Source: an uncultured Ruminococcus sp.
GTDB taxonomy: Bacteria > Bacillota > Clostridia > Oscillospirales > CAG-272
Length of the DNA stretch: 5,403 nucleotides
Direction of reading: 5' to 3'
NCBI GenBank assembly: GCA_902783905.1
Contig: CACZSP010000348.1
Span: 1 to 5,403 of the forward strand
Shown here: piece after piece, positions 1-5,362 of the stretch
Layout of the letters: each line of letters starts with the position of its first letter
Numbering within the stretch: position 1 is the stretch's first letter
The notes under the pieces: generated by a model
The model's input: only the letters and a program-made list of their open reading frames with translations
Told to the model about the DNA's origin: nothing
The model's database searches: none
Translations under genes and position numbers: made by a program

Positions 1-2
1 AC

Positions 3-476
3 GATATTTCCGGCGGAGGTTTTTCCGCCGTCATCGACCTGAAACCGGCCCTCGACGAAAAGACGCTGGACAGACGAATCCTTTCGGATTTTTCCGCCGG
101 ACTCAACAGGGATTTTTCAAATTCGCTGTCGGGGCTCCTCCCGTCGGGGATGATACCCGTATTCATCCGCCGCTCGGGAATCGCTCCCGACAGAAAGGTC
201 AACACCGTCACGAAAGAGGAAAGGCGCAGACTCGTATCGCTTTTCAAAAGATTCGAGATCGGTCTGAGGGATTTCCGCCCGGTGGAGGAGGCGGTGGTCA
301 CCCGCGGAGGGGTCGACGTCAGGGAGATAGATCCGCGTACAATGGAATCAAAACCGGTACCCGGGCTGTATTTTGCCGGTGAGATTATCGACGTCGACGG
401 TTTTACCGGCGGGTTCAACCTCCAGATTGCCTGGTCGACCGGATACTCCGCCGGAGTTGCGGCGGGGAAAAACTAA
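3..476 (+). CDS. HI0933/BaiN-family FAD/NAD(P)-dependent oxidoreductase, C-terminal part (5' end outside window)
   Basis: The frame is open from base 3 to a TAA at 474-476, giving 157 residues of a protein whose start lies upstream of the window. The family (HI0933/YhiN, including clostridial BaiN) consists of roughly 400-residue flavoproteins with a Rossmann FAD domain, so a bit over a third is visible. The diagnostic part is the C-terminus: VTRGGVDVREIDPRTMESK, then GLYFAGEIIDVDGFTGGFN and QIAWSTGYSAG, which matches the conserved family block that closes around FAD (the GLYFAGE Gly-Glu and the GGFN stretch). The substrate cannot be told from sequence. BaiN is linked to bile-acid dehydroxylation in Clostridium scindens, but most family members sit beside cmk in clostridia without bile-acid genes, so a bile-acid role should not be assumed. 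It is probably the upstream gene of the cmk–plsC–ispH operon, as only 15 bases separate it from cmk. Confidence 0.9.
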   Translation, partial: DISGGGFSAVIDLKPALDEKTLDRRILSDFSAGLNRDFSNSLSGLLPSGMIPVFIRRSGIAPDRKVNTVTKEERRRLVSLFKRFEIGLRDFRPVEEAVVTRGGVDVREIDPRTMESKPVPGLYFAGEIIDVDGFTGGFNLQIAWSTGYSAGVAAGKN

Positions 477-482
477 AGGCGG
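477..482 (+). promoter_or_regulatory. Ribosome binding site of cmk
   Basis: AGGCGG, one mismatch from AGGAGG, lies nine bases before the ATG at 492 and directly after the upstream TAA stop. It supports the chosen cmk start and translation from the same message as the upstream gene. Confidence 0.6.
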
Positions 483-491
483 TAGCTGAAG

Positions 492-1202
492 ATGAAAAAG
501 ACTGAAAAGAAGATCAACGTCGCCATAGACGGCCCCAGCGGAGCGGGGAAAAGCACACTCGCAAAGGCTCTCGCGAAAAAACTGGGGATAAACTACGTGG
601 ACACGGGAGCTATCTACCGCACGGTGGGGTACGCCGCCTTTGAAGCGGGTATCGATCCGTCCGACAGGGAAGCGGTCACGAAAATGCTCGAAGGGATAAC
701 CGTCGAGGTGAAATTCGAGGATTCGGTGCAGCAGATGTATCTGAACGGCAGGCCTCTCGGGGATCTGATACGCCGTCACGAGATATCCGACTACGCGTCC
801 CGCGTGTCGGCTATTCCGGAAGTCCGCGCCTTTCTTCTTGAAACGCAGAGGGAGACGGCGAGAAACGGCGGGACGATAATGGACGGAAGAGACATCGGCA
901 CCGTTATTCTTCCCGACGCCGACGTCAAGATCTTTCTGTCGGCGTCGGTCGAAAAAAGAGCCGAAAGAAGATACAAGGAGCTTATCGAACGCGGCGACAG
1001 CCGCCCGTACGAGGATGTCCTGGCCGATATACGCGAAAGGGACGAAAGGGATTCCTCGCGCGACACGGCGCCGCTGCGTCCCGCGGACGACGCGGTTTTC
1101 TTCGACAATTCGGAAATCGGACTCGACGAGTCGGTGGAAGTCGCGCTTGAAATTATTAAATCTAAAACCCGGCGCCGCGGGAAAAGGTGCGGAAAGCGAT
1201 GA
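492..1202 (+). CDS. cmk: Cytidylate kinase (CMP/dCMP kinase)
   Basis: This cytoplasmic kinase transfers phosphate from ATP to CMP or dCMP, feeding CTP/dCTP pools for RNA, DNA and phospholipid (CDP-diacylglycerol) synthesis. The 236-residue product is near the usual 220-230 for bacterial Cmk. Visible motifs in order are: the P-loop GPSGAGKST at residues 14-22; DTGAIYR at 37-43 (nucleotide-binding region); the Cmk-specific insert with ISDYASRVSAIPEVR and QR at about 98-120; DGRDIGT at 131-137; and the LID region with RERDERDSSRDTAPL at about 181-195 followed by ADDA. All expected functional residues appear intact. The C-terminal tail (KTRRRGKRCGKR) is unusually basic. The TGA stop overlaps the ATG of the next gene (ATGA at 1199-1202), implying translational coupling. 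In clostridia cmk is commonly followed by plsC and ispH, as here. Confidence 0.97.
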   Translation: MKKTEKKINVAIDGPSGAGKSTLAKALAKKLGINYVDTGAIYRTVGYAAFEAGIDPSDREAVTKMLEGITVEVKFEDSVQQMYLNGRPLGDLIRRHEISDYASRVSAIPEVRAFLLETQRETARNGGTIMDGRDIGTVILPDADVKIFLSASVEKRAERRYKELIERGDSRPYEDVLADIRERDERDSSRDTAPLRPADDAVFFDNSEIGLDESVEVALEIIKSKTRRRGKRCGKR

Positions 1203-1852
1203 AAAGCAGAGCGTACGCTTTCTGGCATTTTATGCTGTGCTGGCTTGCACGACTTTTGTTTTTTATCATCCCGCACGGCGTAAAAAACGAACCGCGGATT
1301 AAAGACGGACCGTATATCGTCTGTTCGAATCATACGTCTGCGGTCGATCCGATTATAATCTGCGCCTGTACGAGGCGTCAGCAGCCGAGATTCATGGCAA
1401 AAGCCGAGCTGTTTAAAAAGCCGGTCCTCGGGAAGATGATCTCCGGGCTCGGCGCCTATCCCGTCGACCGTTCCGGCAGGGACGCCGGGGTACTCATGCG
1501 TTCGATAAAAATGCTCGAGGAAGGGTACTGTATCGGGATGTTTCCCCAGGGGACCCGCCGCCCGGGCGTCGATCCCGAAACCACTCCGGTACGCAACGGA
1601 ATAGGGATGATCTGCTCGCACTCCCGCGCGACCGTCCTTCCGGTGTTTATCAAAACGAGAAAGAACAGAGTCCGTCCGTTCAGCCCGGTCAGGGTATACG
1701 TCGGTCGTCCCGTAAGCTGGGAGGAGTATACCGACGGCGGCAGACGGGACGACAGCGCCTCGGTCAGCCGTTACGTTTTCTCGAAGATATGCGAGCTCGG
1801 CGGAAGGAAATATCCTCCCGTGTCGGAAAACAATGAAGATAATCAGAGCTGA
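1199..1852 (+). CDS. plsC: PlsC-like 1-acyl-sn-glycerol-3-phosphate acyltransferase
   Basis: A lysophospholipid acyltransferase, expected to put the second acyl chain on lysophosphatidic acid at the inner membrane face. The 217-residue product has a hydrophobic N-terminal stretch (about residues 11-25, FMLCWLARLLFFIIP) that probably anchors it. Family motifs are: I, NHTSAVDP at 44-51 (catalytic H45 and D50, HX4D); II, KAELF at 68-72 and PVDR at 88-91; III, FPQGTR at 115-120; and IV, VLPVF at 146-150. Motif III normally reads FPEGTR, and here Gln replaces the Glu that binds substrate. I recall Gln in some clostridial relatives but cannot verify it. The start chosen is ATG 1199, which overlaps the cmk stop and has AAAGGTG at 1183-1189 nine bases upstream. 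An in-frame GTG at 1187 sits inside that site and is less likely. The 3' end overlaps ispH by 20 bases. Confidence 0.93.
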   Translation: MKSRAYAFWHFMLCWLARLLFFIIPHGVKNEPRIKDGPYIVCSNHTSAVDPIIICACTRRQQPRFMAKAELFKKPVLGKMISGLGAYPVDRSGRDAGVLMRSIKMLEEGYCIGMFPQGTRRPGVDPETTPVRNGIGMICSHSRATVLPVFIKTRKNRVRPFSPVRVYVGRPVSWEEYTDGGRRDDSASVSRYVFSKICELGGRKYPPVSENNEDNQS

Positions 1853-3875
1853 AAACGCCGGATTCTGCTTCGGGGTCAGGCGCGCGGCGGATACGATAGA
1901 AAAGGCGATTTCCGAAAGAGGAGGGAAGGGTCTCTATACTCTCGGAAAGCTTATACACAATGACAGTTACAACTCTGGCCTCGCCGCCCGCGGGGTCTCG
2001 GTCGCCACGGCGGAGGACCTTGAGAGCATCGCCGCCGGAGCGTCGGCGGAGGAGCCGAGGACGGTGTTCGTCAGAGCGCACGGGATCACTCTCGAAACGG
2101 GGAAAAAGCTCGACGAACTGTCCCTGCGGTATCCGTATTTTTCATACGTCGACTGCACCTGCCCGTACGTAAAAAAGATACACCGCATCGTCGGAGAACA
2201 GTCGGCGTTTGACGGCGAAGGACTGCTTCTGCTTCTCGGGAACGCTTCTCATCCCGAGGTCGTCGGAATAGTCAGCAGATTCCGGGGAGAAAGTTTCGTC
2301 TTTTCGGACTGTCGCGAGCTCGAGGCCGCCGCCGCGGCGGGGAAACTGCCCCCGGACGGATCGAAAAGGGTGATCGCGGTCGCTCAGACCACCCAAAACG
2401 TCTCGGAATGGAAAAAATCTGAATTATTTATCAAAAAACTATATACAAATCCGTTGATTTTTGATACAATATGTAGTGTGACGGAAAAAAGGCAGACAGA
2501 AGCGTACGAAATCGCCGGGAAATGCGATTTTACTGTCGTGATCGGCGGTTGCGACAGTTCGAATACGTCAAAGCTTTTCGCGATATGCAGGAGCCGCTGT
2601 GAGAACACGGTCCGCGTCGCGGACGCGTCGGAACTTGCCGGAAAGATTCCGCACAAATGCAATATTGCCGGAATTGTCGCCGGGGCCAGCACTCCCGACG
2701 TCATAATACAGGAGGTTTATTCCAAAATGAGCGAAGAAAACAAAGCGGAAAACATTGGCTTTGAAGAGATGCTCGACTCAGCGTGCAAAATTATTAGTTC
2801 AGGAGACACCGTTACCGGTACAGTAATCGCCGTCAACGATCAGGAAGTCAAGCTTGATCTCGGCGCCAAAGTGACCGGCATACTGACCGCCGATCAGGCT
2901 TCCGACGATGCTTCTCTGAAGCTGAGTTCCGAGTTCAGGATCGGTGACAAAATAGATGTTTTTGTTATCCGTGTCAGCGATCTTGACGGTACCGCAACCG
3001 TATCCAAAAAGCGCGCGGATCTGGACCGCAACTGGTTCAAAATCGTTGAGGCAAAAGAAAACGGAACCATTCTCGAGGGTACCGTTTCCGATGCCGTCAA
3101 GGGCGGCGTAGTCATCAGGATTTACGGCGCGAGAGTGTTCGTGCCGGCGTCGCAGACGACCGTTAAGAAGGACGGCGATCTGTCGGTCCTCGTCGGACAG
3201 ACGGTCAAATTCAAGGTGATCGAGCTCAAGTCCCAGGGCAAGGGAGCCGTCGGTTCGATCAGAGCCGCCGCGAGAGAAGAGCGCAAAGCTATCGAAAAGG
3301 CGTTCTGGGATGAGATCGAAGTCGGCAAGTACTACGACGGTATCGTCCGCGGTATGACCGAGTACGGAGCTTTCATCGATCTCGGCGGAGTCGACGGAAT
3401 GATCCACAAAAAGGAGCTTTCCTGGAGGCCCATCCACAAGCCGTCCGATATCCTGAAGATCGGAGATCCTCTGCGCGTCTTCGTCAAGAGCTACAATCCC
3501 GAGAAGCGCCAGATCTCCCTCGGCTACAAGACCGAGGAGAACAATCCCTGGACGATCTTCAAATCCCGCTACAGCGAGGGCGACGTAATCGAAGTCACCA
3601 TTTCCAATCTTATGACCTACGGAGCGTTTGCCCACATCACCGACGACGTCGACGGTCTTATCCACATCAGCCAGATCTCCGACAAGAGGATCGGCAAGCC
3701 CTCCGACGAGCTTTCGGTCGGACAGGTGGTAACCGTAAAGATCACCAAGATAGACGACGAGCAGGAGAGAGTATCCCTTTCTCTGCGTGCCGTCAGCGAG
3801 GATATGCCGGAGTCCGGTGACGTTCAGGACGAACCCGACGACGTCGAGGACGAGCCGGAGGAAACGGAAAACTGA
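1833..3875 (+). CDS. ispH-rpsA: Fusion of 4-hydroxy-3-methylbut-2-enyl diphosphate reductase (IspH) and ribosomal protein S1
   Basis: One 680-codon frame joins two proteins. Residues 1 to about 298 are IspH (LytB), the [4Fe-4S] enzyme that reduces HMBPP to IPP and DMAPP in the MEP isoprenoid pathway. Cluster ligands are C12 (AGFCFGV), C110 (DCTCP) and C214 (DTICSVT). Substrate residues include H42 (LIHN), H83 (RAHG), H140 and E142 (SHPEV), the QTTQN motif at 185-189, S242-S243-N244 and S286 (AGAST). Residues about 299-655 are S1 with four OB-fold S1 domains at roughly 323-391, 408-475, 496-566 and 581-651. The last two are the most canonical (YGAFIDLGGVDGMIH; YGAFAHITDDVDGLIHISQ). An acidic tail ends the protein. 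Such fusions are known in clostridia. The S1 part would bind mRNA on the 30S subunit. The ATG at 1833 has only a weak Shine-Dalgarno and overlaps plsC, whereas the domain junction carries a strong internal ribosome-binding site. Confidence 0.95.
   Translation: MKIIRAENAGFCFGVRRAADTIEKAISERGGKGLYTLGKLIHNDSYNSGLAARGVSVATAEDLESIAAGASAEEPRTVFVRAHGITLETGKKLDELSLRYPYFSYVDCTCPYVKKIHRIVGEQSAFDGEGLLLLLGNASHPEVVGIVSRFRGESFVFSDCRELEAAAAAGKLPPDGSKRVIAVAQTTQNVSEWKKSELFIKKLYTNPLIFDTICSVTEKRQTEAYEIAGKCDFTVVIGGCDSSNTSKLFAICRSRCENTVRVADASELAGKIPHKCNIAGIVAGASTPDVIIQEVYSKMSEENKAENIGFEEMLDSACKIISSGDTVTGTVIAVNDQEVKLDLGAKVTGILTADQASDDASLKLSSEFRIGDKIDVFVIRVSDLDGTATVSKKRADLDRNWFKIVEAKENGTILEGTVSDAVKGGVVIRIYGARVFVPASQTTVKKDGDLSVLVGQTVKFKVIELKSQGKGAVGSIRAAAREERKAIEKAFWDEIEVGKYYDGIVRGMTEYGAFIDLGGVDGMIHKKELSWRPIHKPSDILKIGDPLRVFVKSYNPEKRQISLGYKTEENNPWTIFKSRYSEGDVIEVTISNLMTYGAFAHITDDVDGLIHISQISDKRIGKPSDELSVGQVVTVKITKIDDEQERVSLSLRAVSEDMPESGDVQDEPDDVEDEPEETEN
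2442..2470 (+). promoter_or_regulatory. Candidate internal promoter for the S1 part, within ispH
   Basis: An extended -10 element TGATACAAT at 2462-2470 (TACAAT is 5/6 to TATAAT, preceded by TG one base upstream) lies exactly 17 bases after TATACA at 2442-2447 (4/6 to TTGACA). The surrounding ~70 bases (about 2408-2480) are strikingly AT-rich in an otherwise GC-rich gene and use TTA, CTA and ATA codons. A start near 2477 would give a leader of about 250 bases before the S1 start codon. Escherichia coli rpsA is likewise known to have promoters inside the gene upstream. Prediction by eye only. Confidence 0.45.
2711..2729 (+). promoter_or_regulatory. Internal ribosome binding site and in-frame ATG at the IspH/S1 junction
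   Basis: A perfect GGAGGT (2711-2716, extended upstream by CA) precedes an ATG at 2727-2729 by ten bases. That ATG is codon 299 of the fusion frame and reads MSEENKAENIGFEEML, exactly where the IspH fold ends and S1 begins. It looks like a normal rpsA start, and initiation here would yield a free 382-residue S1. The site is stronger than the one before the annotated ispH start. The bases after the ATG are A-rich and weakly structured, as in initiation regions. The bases also encode Gln-Glu-Val of the IspH C-terminus, so part of the match could be coincidental. Confidence 0.6.
2727..3875 (+). other. rpsA: S1 module that could be translated independently (382 residues)
   Basis: This segment of the fusion frame encodes the complete four-domain S1-like protein: two divergent domains, two canonical RNA-binding domains and an acidic tail. 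Length and domain number match Firmicute S1 homologues, which have four domains rather than the six of Escherichia coli. Codon use shifts here. By hand count, isoleucine is ATA in 3 of 33 codons, against 9 of 22 in the IspH part, with ATC dominating, as expected for a highly expressed translation protein. Whether a free S1 is made is an inference from the internal start and promoter candidates. Confidence 0.5.
3798..3872 (+). other. Acidic C-terminal tail of the S1 module
   Basis: Residues 656-680 (beginning EDMPESGD and ending EEPEETEN-like, with repeated D/E-P pairs) are dominated by Asp, Glu and Pro and are predicted to be disordered. The tail follows the last S1 domain directly. Its function is unknown. 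Similar acidic extensions occur on other S1 proteins. Confidence 0.6.
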
Positions 3876-3885
3876 TATTTCCCGT

Positions 3886-3897
3886 CCCCGTGAGGGG
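3886..3897 (+). repeat. Small hairpin with GUGA tetraloop after rpsA
   Basis: CCCC-GTGA-GGGG forms a four-base-pair stem, extendable by one T-A pair (3885/3898), with a loop of the stable GNRA type. It starts eleven bases after the rpsA stop codon. It has no U-tract, so it is not a terminator by itself. It might stabilise the 3' end of the upstream message. Confidence 0.4.
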
Positions 3898-3914
3898 AAA
3901 GAAAATCGAAACGC

Positions 3915-3956
3915 GGGGCTGTCCGGGGATGGAATTATTCCCCGGCGGTCCCTTTT
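3915..3956 (+). terminator. Possible weak intrinsic terminator or attenuator between rpsA and the MinD-like gene
   Basis: A seven-base-pair stem, CCGGGGA (3923-3929) with TCCCCGG (3939-3945), encloses a nine-base loop. After a 4x4 internal loop, GGGG (3915-3918) can pair with CCCT (3950-3953). Only TTTT (3953-3956) follows, so termination would be partial at best. It could lower expression of the downstream pair relative to the highly expressed S1. The ribosome-binding site of the next gene begins just eight bases after the T run. Confidence 0.4.
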
Positions 3957-3963
3957 CCGATAT

Positions 3964-3970
3964 AAAGGAG
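3964..3970 (+). promoter_or_regulatory. Ribosome binding site of the MinD-like gene
   Basis: AAAGGAG lies five bases before ATG 3976. It fixes the start, because the same frame is open much further upstream (to 3787) but that extension overlaps rpsA and encodes a low-complexity sequence without family similarity. Confidence 0.75.
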
Positions 3971-3975
3971 CTGCG

Positions 3976-4794
3976 ATGAAACCCGTAGTTTACGTAGTAA
4001 CGTCCTGCAAGGGCGGGATCGGAAAAACGACAGTGACGGCAAATCTGGCGGCTGCGATAGCAGACAGGGGACACCGGGTGCTCTGCGTTGACTGCGATTA
4101 TTCCAACAGGGCGCTGGATCTGATATTCGGTACAGGAAGCACCGACGTCCCGGGAATCGACGTAATTATCCGGGACGGTATTCCCGCCGCCGGGGCGTGC
4201 GTCACCGTCCGCGAGGACCGGCTGTGGTTCGTTCCCGGTCCGTCCGACGGCGCCGTGACTTTCACACGCGAACAGTTCGAAGACAAACTGACAAAGATCG
4301 TCTCAGGGCTTGGGTGCGATACCGTTTTTATAGACACTCCGGGAGCAAGCGACGGTATACTTCCGACGGTTGCCCCGTGCGCCGGAGTCGGAATAATCGT
4401 AACTTCACATACGCCGACCTCGGTGAGAGGCGCGGAACGGATGGGTAAACTCCTCTCGGGATACGGGATCGACGATCAGTATCTGATCGTAAACCGTTTC
4501 GACGGCAAGTCGGCCGCAAGGGGCGAGCGCCCGGGCGTAAACGAACTGATAGACAGGACCTGCGTAAGACTCCTCGGAGTCGTACCCGATTCAAGAGATC
4601 TCGAACTCGCTCAGGAGGAGGGAATACTCGCCGACAGCTTCAAACGCGACCGCGACAGGGTTTGCGACTCTTTCGACGAGATTGCGGCCCGTCTTTGCGG
4701 AGAGCGTCTGCCGCTGTTCTCGTATCTTCCCGAGAGAAAAAGAAAAAAACTGATCGTCAGCGTTCCGAAAAGAAAACGCAGGGAAAACTACTGA
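3976..4794 (+). CDS. MinD/ParA-family ATPase (MinD-like)
   Basis: A 272-residue P-loop ATPase of the deviant Walker A class, which dimerise on ATP and act on membranes or DNA to position proteins. Motifs are: deviant Walker A CKGGIGKTT at 11-19 (signature K12, catalytic K17); Walker A' VDCDYSNRALDLIFG at 38-52, where NRALDLIFG closely resembles MinD's RNLDLIMG; Walker B/switch II FIDTPGASD at 118-126 (D120); TPTSVRGAER at 146-155, matching the MinD region that contacts MinC and MinE; and VNRFD at 172-176. Length fits MinD (about 265). Unlike typical MinD (SVRDxDR), residue 152 is Gly rather than Asp. The C-terminus is strongly basic (254-270, clusters ERKRKK and KRKRRE) instead of a clear amphipathic membrane helix, though it may still bind acidic lipid. 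No minC or minE is beside it. It could be a divergent MinD or another ParA-type positioning ATPase. Confidence 0.85.
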   Translation: MKPVVYVVTSCKGGIGKTTVTANLAAAIADRGHRVLCVDCDYSNRALDLIFGTGSTDVPGIDVIIRDGIPAAGACVTVREDRLWFVPGPSDGAVTFTREQFEDKLTKIVSGLGCDTVFIDTPGASDGILPTVAPCAGVGIIVTSHTPTSVRGAERMGKLLSGYGIDDQYLIVNRFDGKSAARGERPGVNELIDRTCVRLLGVVPDSRDLELAQEEGILADSFKRDRDRVCDSFDEIAARLCGERLPLFSYLPERKRKKLIVSVPKRKRRENY

Positions 4795-4797
4795 GCC

Positions 4798-5181
4798 ATG
4801 ACTGTTTGTATTGTATCGGACGAATCCAGAAAGGAAGCCCTTATACGTCTTTGCGATGCCCATTGCGCTTTCCTGTGCAGACACCGCGTCCGTGCGACCC
4901 CGTTTGCCGCCGCTTACGTGACGGAACTTACGGGAAAGGAGGCCGGGATCCTGATAGGCGACTTCGCGGGGGCATGCGAGCAGGTCTCGCTGTTTGCCGC
5001 TTCGGGTGAATGCGACGCGGTCGTGATCCTCAGGGACGCCGCCGACCGCGGCCCGAACGCCTCTTACGCCGCCGAACTTCTGAGGATATGCGATCTTTAC
5101 GGTATCCCCGCCGCGTCGGGACCTGCGTCAGCCGAGCTCCTGCTTCGGGCGATTGCCAGAAATGCCGGGAAAAAAGGGTGA
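4798..5181 (+). CDS. Methylglyoxal synthase-like protein with degenerate active site
   Basis: The 127-residue product aligns without gaps (offset 11) to Escherichia coli MgsA as I remember it. Supporting matches are VCIVSDESRKEAL, RAT, DAVVILRD, ELLRICDLYGIP and ASAELLL. MgsA converts dihydroxyacetone phosphate to methylglyoxal and phosphate. Here the catalytic set is mostly lost: H19 is D8, D20 is E9, the phosphate-binding TGTTG (45-49) is TPFAA, G66 is D55, D71 (the catalytic base) is C60, H98 is N87 and D101 is Y90. Only K23 (K12), T45 (T34) and D91 (D80) are kept. The fold is probably retained but synthase activity is unlikely, so a ligand-sensing or structural role is possible. It starts three bases after the MinD-like stop with only a weak AGGGAA (4780-4785) upstream, implying translational coupling. 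A terminator follows. Confidence 0.75.
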   Translation: MTVCIVSDESRKEALIRLCDAHCAFLCRHRVRATPFAAAYVTELTGKEAGILIGDFAGACEQVSLFAASGECDAVVILRDAADRGPNASYAAELLRICDLYGIPAASGPASAELLLRAIARNAGKKG

Positions 5182-5234
5182 AGACAGGTTCGCGCCGCCT
5201 CCGGGACAAGTTTTGACTGTAAATCCGCCTTTAA

Positions 5235-5246
5235 TCGGATATCCGA
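5235..5246. repeat. 12-base perfect palindrome upstream of the terminator
   Basis: TCGGATATCCGA is self-complementary and sits between the mgsA-like stop codon and the terminator hairpin. It could be an operator half-site pair, an RNA processing structure or chance. No adjacent regulator gene is visible. Confidence 0.3.
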
Positions 5247-5252
5247 ATATTT

Positions 5253-5295
5253 ATGCCGGAACATTCCAGAAAAGAGTCTTCCGGCATTCTTTTTT
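5253..5295 (+). terminator. Strong Rho-independent terminator closing the operon
   Basis: ATGCCGGAA (5253-5261) pairs perfectly with TTCCGGCAT (5279-5287), giving a nine-base-pair stem with a 17-base loop, followed by TC and six T residues (5290-5295). There is no matching U-tract on the opposite strand, so it acts on + strand transcription and ends the unit containing the MinD-like and MgsA-like genes. Confidence 0.85.
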
Positions 5296-5362
5296 CGTCT
5301 TACGCCGGTCCGTGTTGAAAAACCGCGTTCGCCGCAATCAAGCCGGAACTGAGGTCGCGCAT

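Noticed and set aside
11..30. GC hairpin with T-rich loop at the left edge (CGGCGGA / TCCGCCG)
   Set aside because: It lies inside the oxidoreductase coding frame, has no trailing T run and is explained by GGC/GGA and TCC/GCC codons.
1187..1198. GTG start for plsC four codons upstream
   Set aside because: The GTG lies within the likely Shine-Dalgarno, while ATG 1199 overlaps the cmk stop and has proper spacing.
791..1621. 276-residue open frame on the - strand across cmk and plsC
   Set aside because: Shadow of two well-supported + strand genes. Serine/arginine-rich with no motif.
2799..3665. 288-residue open frame on the - strand
   Set aside because: Antisense to the S1 coding region. Its composition mirrors complementary codons and no family motif is recognisable.
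3938..3966. TATAAA just before the MinD-like gene as a -10 element
   Set aside because: It overlaps the ribosome-binding site and would start transcription about three bases before the ATG; the -35 match is poor.
3787..3975. 63-codon N-terminal extension of the MinD-like frame
   Set aside because: It overlaps the rpsA 3' end and reads as Arg/Ser/Thr-rich out-of-frame translation. A good ribosome-binding site precedes ATG 3976, where the family motif starts at the expected distance.
5213..5242. TTGACT as a -35 box for a small RNA ending at the terminator
   Set aside because: No acceptable -10 at 16-18 bases, and the transcript would be little more than the terminator hairpin.
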